From: JAWKTV01 sp041398905
GTDB taxonomy: Bacteria; Planctomycetota; Planctomycetia; Planctomycetales; Planctomycetaceae
Assembly (NCBI GenBank): GCA_041398905.1
Contig: JAWKTV010000005.1
Coordinates: 124,001-188,000 of the forward strand
DNA length: 64,000 bases
Direction of reading: 5' to 3'
Below are positions 53,899 to 62,685 of the stretch, piece by piece. The translations under genes were made by a program, and so were the position numbers. The notes under the pieces were generated by a model. It had not been told where the DNA came from. It did not search any database and worked only from the letters and a program-made list of their open reading frames with translations. The number at the start of each line of letters is the position of its first letter. Positions within the stretch are counted from its first letter, which is position 1.

Positions 53899-55424
53899 AT
53901 GCCCCCGGCGAACGCTGCGATCTGGTACATTCGCCCAGGCTGGCCCCGTCTCGTCGCCCATCCTGATCCGTCGTCCCCCAATCAATCGCCTTCGAACGTG
54001 TCGAATGGTCCACTTGTCACCGAGCTGTACCCCGTGCCCGGCATCGACGCCGCGCTGCGGCGGGTCGCGTCCCTCGCGCGGCCCATCCTGTTCGACAGCG
54101 CGCGAGTTGACGGCAAGCTGGGACGCTACTCGTATCTGACGGCCGACCCGCTGCGGACATTCGACCTGCACCAGGCGGCCCCCGGCTGCGAGCCGTTCCG
54201 GGCGTTGCGGGATGCGCTCTCGGTATGTCGTACCGCGACGGTGCCGGAGCTGCCGCCGTTTCAGGGAGGGGTCGCAGGCCTGCTGGGTTACGAACTTGGA
54301 CATGCCTTCGAGCATCTCCCGCCCCCCGCGCAAGATGATTTCGGGCTGCCGCTGCTCTCGGCCGGACTGTACGACTGGGTACTGGCCTGGGACCATTCCG
54401 CTGATCGGGCCTGGTTGATTGTTCAGGGTTGGGGCGGCCAGCAGGACGGTCAGCGAGAACGTTTGGCGACGGAGCGGACACGGCAGTTGCTCGCGGTGTT
54501 ACAGGGGTCGGCGACATCATCACCGCGGTTCGTTCGAGACTCCGCAGATCGACGTGAACAGCTCCGGTTGACGCACTCGCGTCAAAGCCCGATCGCCGCG
54601 CTGCCCGGCGCGACCAGCAACTTCACCCGTGAGTCGTATTGTGAGGCCGTCGGCAGGGTCGTCGAATACATCCGCGACGGCGACATCTTTCAGGCGAATC
54701 TCTCGCAGCGGTTCCTGCTCCCCAGCGATGAACCACCGCTCGAACTCTACCTGCGTCTTCGCGAGTGCAACCCGGCCCCGCTGGCCGGGTACTACGCCGT
54801 CGACGACTGGGCCATTCTGAGTGCTTCGCCGGAACGGTTCGTCCAGTTGCAGGGGGATCTCGTGACGACACGACCGATCAAGGGGACCCGGGGACGCCGA
54901 TTTCCTCCGGAGGCGGACCTGTTCACACAGGATGAACTGCAACTCAGCGACAAGGACATCGCCGAGAACGTGATGATCGTCGACCTGTTGCGGAATGACC
55001 TGTCGCGGGTCTGCCGTGCCGGTTCGATCAAGGTGCCGGAGCTGTGTCGTGTCGAGACGTATGCGACGGTCCATCATCTGGTGTCGACGGTGCAGGGAAG
55101 TCTCGAGCCGGGCCGTGATGCCTGGGACCTACTGTCGGCAACCTTTCCAGGTGGCTCGATCACTGGCTGCCCGAAGGTGCGGGCCATGCAGATCATCGCC
55201 GAGTTGGAACAGGTCGCGCGGGGACTTATTGTGGTAGTCTGTTCTACGTGGGGGCTGATGGTACGCTCGACAGCAGCATCCTGATCCGTACCATCACGGC
55301 CCGTGACGGCTGGCTGCAGCTTCAGGCCGGGGGCGGGGTGATTGCCAAATCGCAGCCGGAGGCGGAGTACGTCGAGACGCTGCACAAGGCGGAAGGGATG
55401 TTCCGTGCGCTGCGAGTGAAGTAA
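53899..55424 (+). pseudogene. pabB: Aminodeoxychorismate synthase component I (PabB), one frameshift
   Basis: Chorismate-binding enzyme of the TrpE/PabB family. Core motifs are YIRDGDIFQANLSQRFLL, SPERFVQL, ENVMIVDLLRNDLSRVC and FPGGSITGCPKVRAMQII. The segment TTRPIKGTRGRR carries the Lys of PIKGT that marks PabB (TrpE has PIAGT), so 4-amino-4-deoxychorismate synthesis for folate is preferred over anthranilate. The frame shifts near 55227, where adding one G to GGGG gives RGTYCGSLFYVGADGTLDSS and continues to LHKAEGMFRALRVK and a TAA at 55422-55424. Start options are the codon at 53899 or a GTG at 53998 (SNGPLVTELYPVP), which better matches family N-termini. pabA and pabC are not adjacent. 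Confidence 0.88.
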
Positions 55425-55506
55425 CCGGTGGCCGGTCCCGTCACGAAGGGGCATTGGCGATGCCAACGCCGGGCGTTCCTGATTCCTAACCCCTGATTCA
55501 CGACCC

Positions 55507-56433
55507 TTGGACCTGACCCCTTTCGCCACCGAGTATCCGTTCGCTCCGCATTGGCTGGACGTCGGTGGAGTGCGGATGCACTACATCGACGAGGGCGCCG
55601 ATGAACCGCTGCTGTTCGTGCATGGCAATCCCACGTGGAGTTTCGCGTGGCGGAATCTGGTGAAGCACTTTTCGCCGCGTCAACGCTGCATCGCGGTGGA
55701 CCACATCGGCTGCGGCCGGTCGGACAAGCCGCTCGTGTGGGAGTACACGCTCGATCGCCGGATCGCGGACCTTGTACAACTGATCGACGAACTGGATCTG
55801 CGGGACATCACGCTGGTCGCGCATGACTGGGGTGGTTGCATCGGGATGGGAGCGGCGGCCGCGCGGCCCGAGCGGTTTCGTCGCTTTGTGTTGATGAACA
55901 CGGGGGCATTTCGCTCGAGCCGAATGCCGCTGAGAATCGCCGTCTGCCGTTTGCCGCTATTCGGGACGCTGGCTCTTCGCGGCTTCAACGCTTTCTCGCG
56001 CGGTGCGCTCCGCATGGCTGTCGAGCGGCCGCGGCTGCTCACCAAAGCGGTGAAGGCGGGCTATCTCGCCCCCTACGACACCTGGAAGCACCGCATAGCC
56101 GTCCAGCGGTTTGTGCAGGACATTCCGCGCGACAAGTCACATCCCAGTTTCGAGCGACTCGTGCAGGTCGAACAAGGCCTGGCGCAGTTTCAAGATCGGC
56201 CGATGCTGCTGCCGTGGGGCGAACGGGACTGGTGCTTCAACCCCGAATTCCGCAAGGAGTTTGAGCGGCGGTTCCCTCAGGCGGAGTCTTACCCGATCGG
56301 CGACGCGGGTCATTACGTCTTCGAAGACGCGACAGCCGCGCTCATCGCGCGCATCGAGCAGTTTCTGGGTGACCATCCGCTGACTCACGACCAATCTCAC
56401 GCCGCGGTCGCTACGGAGTCGACCAAGGCGTGA
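55507..56433 (+). CDS. Alpha/beta hydrolase, haloalkane dehalogenase-like
   Basis: 308 residues, with a TTG start at 55507 (DLTPFATEYPFAPHWLDVGG). The dehalogenase subgroup signature is present: FVHGNPTWSFAWRN (Asn41 and Trp44 in the oxyanion and halide position), the nucleophile elbow VAHDWGGCIG with Asp107 followed by Trp108, and the catalytic His in GDAGHYVFED. The HGNPTW plus H-D-W pattern is shared by haloalkane dehalogenases and by OleB-type beta-lactone decarboxylases. No oleA, oleC or oleD neighbour is seen, so the substrate stays open. The stop overlaps the next gene's GTG start (GTGA), implying translational coupling with a nuclease. Confidence 0.85.
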   Translation: MDLTPFATEYPFAPHWLDVGGVRMHYIDEGADEPLLFVHGNPTWSFAWRNLVKHFSPRQRCIAVDHIGCGRSDKPLVWEYTLDRRIADLVQLIDELDLRDITLVAHDWGGCIGMGAAAARPERFRRFVLMNTGAFRSSRMPLRIAVCRLPLFGTLALRGFNAFSRGALRMAVERPRLLTKAVKAGYLAPYDTWKHRIAVQRFVQDIPRDKSHPSFERLVQVEQGLAQFQDRPMLLPWGERDWCFNPEFRKEFERRFPQAESYPIGDAGHYVFEDATAALIARIEQFLGDHPLTHDQSHAAVATESTKA

Positions 56434-57011
56434 GGAGCCATGAGCGACCGACGTGGCGTCATTCTCTGCCGACATGGCCGCTCATCGCCGCCGTGCTGCT
56501 GATCGGGCTGGTGATCTATCGCGGCAGCCAGAGCATTAACCCCGGCAGCCGACGATCATTGCCGGATGCGTCCAAGCCGCAACTGGTGATTCGGGCGATC
56601 GATGGTGACACCTTGTTGCTGGAGTCGGGCCATCGCGTGCGACTGATCGGCGTCGACACGCCCGAGACGAAGCACCCCGACAGACCCGCCGAACCTTTCG
56701 GTGCCGAGGCGGCGAGGTTCACAGCGTCGCATGTGGAGGGGCGGAGCGTACGGCTGGAGTACGACCTGGCCCGACTGGACGAGTATCAGCGGGTTCTGGC
56801 TTTCGTCTACCTGGACGACCGGCTGCTCAACGAAGAGCTGATTCGGGCCGGTTTGAGCCGGGCGGAGACCGGTTTCGCCTTTCGCGCCAGTCTGCAGCGG
56901 CGATTCCGGGCAGCGGAGGAGGAGGCTCGGCAGGCAGGCCGGGGAATCTGGGGAAGTTCGCTGCCGCCGACTTCCGCGGACAATTCCTGGAAAACGGGCC
57001 AATCGCGGTAG
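56430..57011 (+). CDS. Membrane-anchored thermonuclease-family protein
   Basis: 193 residues with a GTG start overlapping the upstream stop. One N-terminal membrane helix (LPTWPLIAAVLLIGLVIYRG) is followed by a staphylococcal nuclease-like (TNase) domain: LVIRAIDGDTLLLESGHRVR, LIGVDTPETKHP, AARFTASHVEGRSVRLEYD, RVLAFVYLDDRLLNEELIRA and GLSRAE. The Asp/Glu pairs and Arg of the active site are present. It would cut DNA or RNA outside the inner membrane in a calcium-dependent way, for nutrient recovery or defence. Its coupling to the upstream hydrolase gene is seen; a functional link is not known. Confidence 0.88.
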   Translation: MRSHERPTWRHSLPTWPLIAAVLLIGLVIYRGSQSINPGSRRSLPDASKPQLVIRAIDGDTLLLESGHRVRLIGVDTPETKHPDRPAEPFGAEAARFTASHVEGRSVRLEYDLARLDEYQRVLAFVYLDDRLLNEELIRAGLSRAETGFAFRASLQRRFRAAEEEARQAGRGIWGSSLPPTSADNSWKTGQSR

Positions 57012-57143
57012 ACGCCCCGGGAGGCTCTACGTTCTTCCTCCCATGGGTTGTCGCGAAGGCCGAGACTGGTCTCCGGCACCCTTCGGTCTTCATGTCTCGG
57101 CAAGCCGTCGCGCTTGCAGCTCTCTCTACACAGGAGTCGTGTG

Positions 57144-57734
57144 ATGCGTCGGTTCGTTATGGCTTTGGGAACGGTCGTGCTGGCGGCCTCACCGTTGCTG
57201 GCTCAAGATGGTGGTACTCGTGGGCAGGGCGGCTTCGGCGGTCGGGGAACCTTCCCGAACCCGATCTTCGACGCGATTGATGCCGATAAGGATGGCTCGA
57301 TCAGCGAGGCCGAACTCGCGAACGCCTCGAAGGCCCTGAAGGCCCTCGATAAGGACGGCGACGGCAAGATCACCCGCGAAGAGGTCCGCCCGCAGTTTGG
57401 CGGGGGCACCGGCGGACAGGGTGGCGGCTTCGCGAACTTCGATCCCGAAGAGTTCGCCGCCAGCCAGCTCGAAAAGGACACCAACGACGACGGCAAGCTG
57501 AGCCGCGAAGAGCTCGGCGAACGCGGTGCTCGCATGCTCGAGAATGGTGACAAGAACGGCGACGGCTTCCTCGATGTTGACGAGATTCGCGCCGCGGCCG
57601 AAGCGATCAAGGAGCGGATGCAACAGGGCGGCTTCGGCGGCCGTGGACGTGGTCGCGGCGGTGAGGGCGAGCGCGGCGGTCAGGGTGGCGAAGGTCGCGG
57701 ACAGCGTCCCGCCACCGACAACAACGCCACCTGA
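57144..57734 (+). CDS. Secreted EF-hand protein with Gly/Arg-rich tail
   Basis: 196 residues from the ATG at 57144, preceded by AGGAG. The signal peptide is MRRFVMALGTVVLAASPLLA, cleaved before QDGG. Four EF-hand loops are complete, at residues 46-57 (DADKDGSISEAE), 69-80 (DKDGDGKITREE), 112-123 (DTNDDGKLSREE) and 136-147 (DKNGDGFLDVDE), each with the expected Asp/Gly/Glu pattern for calcium. The C-terminus is Gly/Arg-rich (GGFGGRGRGRGGEGERGGQG). It is a calcium-binding exported protein of a type common in Planctomycetota. Whether it is a sensor, buffer or matrix component is unknown. Confidence 0.88.
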   Translation: MRRFVMALGTVVLAASPLLAQDGGTRGQGGFGGRGTFPNPIFDAIDADKDGSISEAELANASKALKALDKDGDGKITREEVRPQFGGGTGGQGGGFANFDPEEFAASQLEKDTNDDGKLSREELGERGARMLENGDKNGDGFLDVDEIRAAAEAIKERMQQGGFGGRGRGRGGEGERGGQGGEGRGQRPATDNNAT

Positions 57735-57928
57735 TTTCGGCAGGAGCAGACAGTTGCGGCCCGTTCGCGCACACGACGGGTCGTGACGTGCGCAGCAATG
57801 CCGGCCGTCGCAGGTCAATCGCGCCTCCTCGACCGCGGACCTGTTGGCGGCCGGCATGCCGCCGTTCTATGGATATCTAGGAACTCGTGTCACTCCCCAG
57901 CGGGCTGCGCCCGGTTTTGAGCAAGACC

Positions 57929-58630
57929 ATGCTGCACATCTCCTCTCGCTCCCGCCGTCTGTTCCTCCGTCAGATGGCAGCCAGCGGCGTCCTCTTGACG
58001 ACGCCGGGACTCTTCGCCGAGATGCTCGAAGTGACGCCGCGGCAAACCGAAGGTCCGTTCTATCCCGACAAACTTCCGCTCGATACCGACAACGATCTGC
58101 TCATCATCAATGATGGCATGACGCCAGGAGTCGGCGAGATCACGCACCTCACCGGCCGCGTCCTCTCGAAGAGCGGTGAGCCGGTTCGCAACGCCGTTGT
58201 CGAGATCTGGCAGGCCGACGGCAACGGGGCCTACCTCCACTCGGGCACCTCCAACGCCGACAAGCGGGACGGCAACTTCCAGGGCTTCGGTCGCTTTCTC
58301 ACCGACGCTAAAGGGCAGTACTACTTCCGCACCATCAAGCCGGTGGCCTACCCCGGCCGCACGCCGCACATCCACTTCGCCGTCGACAAGGGAAGCACGC
58401 GCATGCTCACCACGCAGTGCTACATCGCCGGCGAGCCGCAGAATGACCGGGACGGAATCTTTCGTAGCCTGGGTGACGCGAGCAGCCGCGTCGCCATCGA
58501 ATTCGCGCCTCTGCCCGGCAGCGAGATCGGCGAACTCGCCGCCAACTTCGACATCGTGATCGGCGAGACTCCGGAAGATGCGCAGCAGCCGCGTGGCCCA
58601 GGTGGCCGTCCATCCCGCCCGCAACGATGA
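57929..58630 (+). CDS. Intradiol ring-cleavage dioxygenase family protein
   Basis: 233 residues from the ATG at 57929; an in-frame GTG at 57887 is an alternative. The N-terminus SRSRRLFLRQMAASGVLL looks like a twin-arginine export signal, and the protein is a single beta-sandwich domain. The four Fe(III) ligands of the protocatechuate 3,4-dioxygenase fold are in place: Tyr102 (GNGAYLHSG), Tyr141 (KPVAYPGRTP), and His147 and His149 (PHIHF). EGPFYPD and VEIWQADGNG are family signatures. It would cleave a catechol-type ring between the hydroxyls using O2. No other aromatic degradation gene is near, and export suggests extracellular phenolic substrates; that is inference. Confidence 0.88.
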   Translation: MLHISSRSRRLFLRQMAASGVLLTTPGLFAEMLEVTPRQTEGPFYPDKLPLDTDNDLLIINDGMTPGVGEITHLTGRVLSKSGEPVRNAVVEIWQADGNGAYLHSGTSNADKRDGNFQGFGRFLTDAKGQYYFRTIKPVAYPGRTPHIHFAVDKGSTRMLTTQCYIAGEPQNDRDGIFRSLGDASSRVAIEFAPLPGSEIGELAANFDIVIGETPEDAQQPRGPGGRPSRPQR

Positions 58631-58766
58631 ATGCCGCACAGACGCTGGTCACCTGATTGGTGACCTCGATTGCGAGTGACCACACTCGGCGGTGGACGTT
58701 TCTTGACTGGCGGCTGGAGCAAGTCTGCGGCGGCGGCACCTGCCCAGACTCCGCGCCTTGGTTCGG

Positions 58767-60262
58767 TCACATCAACAGTTCTGCAATCACCCGGCCATGC
58801 ACGTCGGTCAGTCGGCGGTCGATACCGCCGTTGCGGACGGTCAGTCGCCTGTGATCGATCCCCAGCAGATGCAGCATCGTCGCGTGGATGTCGTAGACCT
58901 GCGTGGGGTTGTCGCGATCGAGCGGCTTGTAGCCCCACTGGTCGGAGGGGCCGTAACTTTGCCCGCCGCGGATGCCTCCGCCCGCGAGCCAGTTGGTGAA
59001 GGCAAACGGGTTGTGATCGCGACCCGCACCGCTTTGTGATGAAGGAAGCCGGCCGAATTCGGTAGTCCAGAGCACCAGCGTATCGTCGAGCATCCCCCGC
59101 TGCTTGAGGTCCGTGATGAGTGCGGCCGCGCCGCGAGCCATGCCCCGCGCGAGCGGCCCATGATCGCGCTCGATGTTCTCATGCGAGTCCCAGTTGCGCC
59201 GTGGGAAGCCGTTGTCGTTCCCCGACCAGACCTGCACAAACCGTACCCCGCGCTCCAGAAGCCGTCTCGCGAGTATGCACTTCCGCGAAAAGTACGCGAT
59301 CTCCTCCGGGGATTGATCTCGGCCGGGTACGACTCGGGCAGGTCGGTGAGTCCATAGAGCTTGTGGATGCTCCGTGACTCGCCCGACATGTCGAGCGCCT
59401 CGGGGGCCGCGAGTTGCATTCGGGCAGCGAGTTCGTAGCTGCGAATGCGGGACTCAAGCCGGGGATCGTCCGCGCGGTCCTGCGCGTGCCGCCGATTGAG
59501 CATCGCCGCGAGGTCGAGGCCATCTCGCGTCGCAGCGGACGAGACGAATTCGTGCCGGCTGTCGGCGTACAGATTCTCGATGGGGCTTTCGCGGTCGGGA
59601 TAGACCGTCACCCCCTGGTGCTCGGCGGCGAGGAACGCCGCATCCCAGTTCTTGGTGCCGTTGGACGCCAGCCCGCGATGGTCCGGCAGCACGACATACG
59701 TCGGCAGGTTGTCGTTGAGCGAGCCCAGCCCGTAGCTGATCCACGCGCCCGCCGATGGAAAGCCGGGACGGTTGAAGCCGGTCGTCTGGAGGAGCGTCGC
59801 CTGCGAATGCACGCCGGTCTTGCCGACGACGTTGTGGACGAACGCCATGTCATCAACAACGTTCCCCAGATCGGCGACGACATCGCTCAGCTCTTTGCCG
59901 CACTCGCCATAGGGCCGGAAGTTCCAGACCGGCTTCATCCAGGGGCCGAGACCGTTCTGGAACGCTTCGATCTGTTCACCAAAATCCGAAGGTTCTCCGT
60001 GGCGGCGGACGAGTTCGGGCTTGTAGTCGAAGAGGTCGAGGTGACTGGCCGCCCCGGCCATGAAGAGCTGCACCACGCGCTTTGCCCGCGGGGGACGATG
60101 CAGCACGCTGGTGGTCGCGGTCGAGGCGAACTCGTCCGCGCCGTGCGTCTGTTCTGCCAGCATCGCCGCGAGCGCGATGCCGCCCAGACCGCCACCGCTA
60201 CTCCACAACCACTCGCGGCGTGTGAGTAACGGGCGATGCACGGGTGCGACTTGCCTGGCCAT
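58767..60262 (-). pseudogene. DUF1501 family protein, one frameshift
   Basis: The start ATG at 60260-60262 leads to a twin-arginine signal (LLTRREWLWSSGGGLGGIAL). DUF1501 landmarks are KRVVQLFMAGAASHLDLFDY, FRPYGECGKELSDVVADLGN, HSQATLLQTTGFNRPGFPSA, GAWISYGLGSLNDNLPTYVV, RRLLERGVRFVQVWSGNDNG, WTTEFGRLPSSQ and the end MLHLLGIDHRRLTVRNGG. The frame breaks at the GGGG run 59308-59311; adding one base gives AEINPPEEIAYFSRKCILAR and continues in frame to the stop. It is probably an intact gene of about 498 codons. It follows the M28 peptidase gene on the same strand after 108 bases, and a C9 run lies in that gap (60310-60318). Confidence 0.88.
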
Positions 60263-60370
60263 ATGCGGTGAACTTTCCGACTGCCCAGTTGCCACAGCAT
60301 CTTCCGCCACCCCCCCCCACGCATGGCGACCGCTGTTGAGGTCGATCGGCGGGGCGGCCAGGGATGCCGG

Positions 60371-62400
60371 CTACGAACGGGGCGTTCCGAGTACCACGGG
60401 CAATTTGAGTTGTTCCGCTCCGCGACGAATCGTCACTTCAACCTGTTCACCCGGCTTGAACTTCCGCAGGGCGAGATCGAAGTCATCCAGACTGCCGATC
60501 TGGTCTTCACCGAGCGCGATGATGATGTCGCCGCTCTTCAGCCCCGCCTGATCCGCGGGGCTGCCGGGGGAAACACCCTGCAGCGCGTAGCCGGCTTCGT
60601 TGGTGGAGAAGTCCGGAATGCTGCCGAAGTAAGGTCGACTCCCGGATCGGGTCAGGCTCGCCTTCTGCTCGATCGCGATGTACCCGGGCCGCTCCGGCTG
60701 GGCGAGTGTGTCGTCGACGATCGTTTGGAGAAACGCGACGATCCGCGCCATGCCCTCGACGTTGAGTTTGTCCCAGTCGTCGGTCGGGCGGTGGTAGTCG
60801 TCGTGCGTGCCGGTAAACAGATGCAGCACCGGAATCTTCTGTGCGTAGAACGAGGAGTGGTCGCTGGGGCCGAAGCCTTCGGGCTTCTTGATGATCTTCA
60901 GTCGCTGCTGCTCGGCCGCGCTGTCCAGCAGGGTGTCCCACCGGGGCGAGGTTCCGGCTCCGAACACGGTCAATTCGTCGTCGACCAGCCGACCCACCAT
61001 GTCCATGTTGAACATGGCGATCGTCGACTCGATCGGAAACAGGGGATCGCGCACGTATTCGGCGGATCCTAGCAGCCCGCGCTCCTCACCGGTGAACGCG
61101 ATGAACACCAGTCTGCGCGGAGGCGGCTCGGGCCTTTGGCCGTAGTGCCAGGCCATCGCCAGCAGCGCCGCCGTGCCCGAAGCGTTGTCGTCCGCCCCGT
61201 TGTGCACGTCGTGACTGTTCGGCGAAAGGGAACCTTCTCCCCCAAAGCCGAGATGGTCGTAGTGCGCCCCGATGACGATCGTCTCGTGGGCGTGCGGCCC
61301 CTGCCCTTCAATCACGCCGACCACGTTCGCCACAGGCACCTCTTTGACGGACAAGCTCGTCTGTCCGCGAGCCGTCCAGCCCGTCAGCGCCACGCTCTGC
61401 GGCTTCAGCGTCTCATCAATTCGTGCTTCGATCGCCCCGATCGAAGTCCCCAACCCGACTTCAAGCAAGCGGTTGCAAGCCGCCTGCGTGATGTGCAGGA
61501 TCGGCACCGACTTGCCTCCCTTCGTACCACCGTAGCCGAATTCCATCAATGGGTCCGGATCATGTTCGGCGGCGACTTGCTCGGTCTGCTTCAGCCGCTG
61601 CTGAGCCGCTGCCAGGTTCATCGTCGCCAGTTGCCGGTCTTCGGCGGAGGCCGTTTCGTCGGCCGCGATCGCCTGCAATTCGTCAACCTGCTTGCGGGCG
61701 TCCGCCACCTGCTGGGCGATGCTCTCGGCCTCGCTGCGTCCCGTGAACGGGTCATTGACGAAAAGAATGGCAGCCGCCCCGTGGCGGAACGCGTTGCTCA
61801 CCTTGGTGCGGAGCGCCGCGTGCCGGGAGATGCCATGATGCCCTTCGGAAAAGCTCCCCTGCTCCGCCCCCTGCTGAGGATTCCGCCGGAGAATGATGAC
61901 CGCGCGGCCTTTGACATCGACTCCCGCGAAGTCGTCATAGTCCGGCTCTTTCGACTCGATGGCGTAGCCGGCGAACACCAGCGGCCGTCGAAGCTGTTCG
62001 CTTCGCCGAACGAGCAGACCTCGAAGTCCTCGCCCAGCTTCAGTGTGATAGCCGTCCCGTCTGGTCCGTGAAATGCGAGTGAGTTGGGATTCTCAAGCAC
62101 CGCGCCGTCGGTGACTTTGAACTCCTGCAGGGGATCGCCGCCAGCGCTGCTCACCAGCAGCCCGGCGGCGGAGAACTGCTGCACGATGTACTGCTGAGCC
62201 CGCTGCAACCCCTCGGTCCCGATACCTCGGCCCTCGAATTCGTCGCTGGCGAGTGTCTTCGCCGACTCGAACAACCGCTGCGTGGATTGATCGAGCGACT
62301 CACCCCGAGCCTGCGGCGGCACGACGAGCACTGTGGCCAACGCCAACAACCCGGCCCATCGCGCGGTCCGTGCCACTCTTGTTTCTGAGTATCGAGGCAT
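60371..62400 (-). pseudogene. Secreted M28 family aminopeptidase with PDZ domain, one frameshift
   Basis: The start ATG is at 62398-62400. The signal peptide ends LVVPPQARGE. An N-terminal portion (LFESAKTLASDEFEGRGIGT) is typical of M28 peptidases, then a PA-like inserted region with a coiled segment (about 55 residues from ESIAQQVADARKQVDELQAI). The zinc ligands are visible: GAHYDHLG, NGADDNASG, FTGEERGLLGS, MFNMDMVGR and GPSDHSSFYAQ. A C-terminal PDZ domain ends the protein (GYALQGVSPGSPADQAGLKS). The frame shifts near 61980; adding one C to GGCC gives SFDGPLVFAGYAIESKEPDY. Corrected length is about 676 residues. It would remove N-terminal residues from peptides outside the inner membrane. 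Confidence 0.9.
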
Positions 62401-62685
62401 GTTTTCTATCGCGTCGCGTGAATTGGAGAATTCAAACCGCACCCGGGTGATTCTAGGCAGCCAAGGTCCGTCAAGGTAGTTGACCGACCCGCTCCGTCGC
62501 CGCGCGTATCGGCGATCCCTTCCGGCGAGTATTGCCGTTAGAAGCGTTGTGACGAATTCGACTCATCCAATCGTTAGAACTCTGCCGATGCAGGATGTGA
62601 CAGGAACTCTGGTCCCGCCTGGGGGATCGTGCGTCTCCGCTGCGACCGAACTGGTTGCTGGCGTCATTCTACATCAGGAGCCACC

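Noticed and set aside
53899..55424. Anthranilate synthase TrpE
   Set aside because: The PIKGT motif with Lys marks PabB; TrpE has Ala at that place, and no other trp gene is near.
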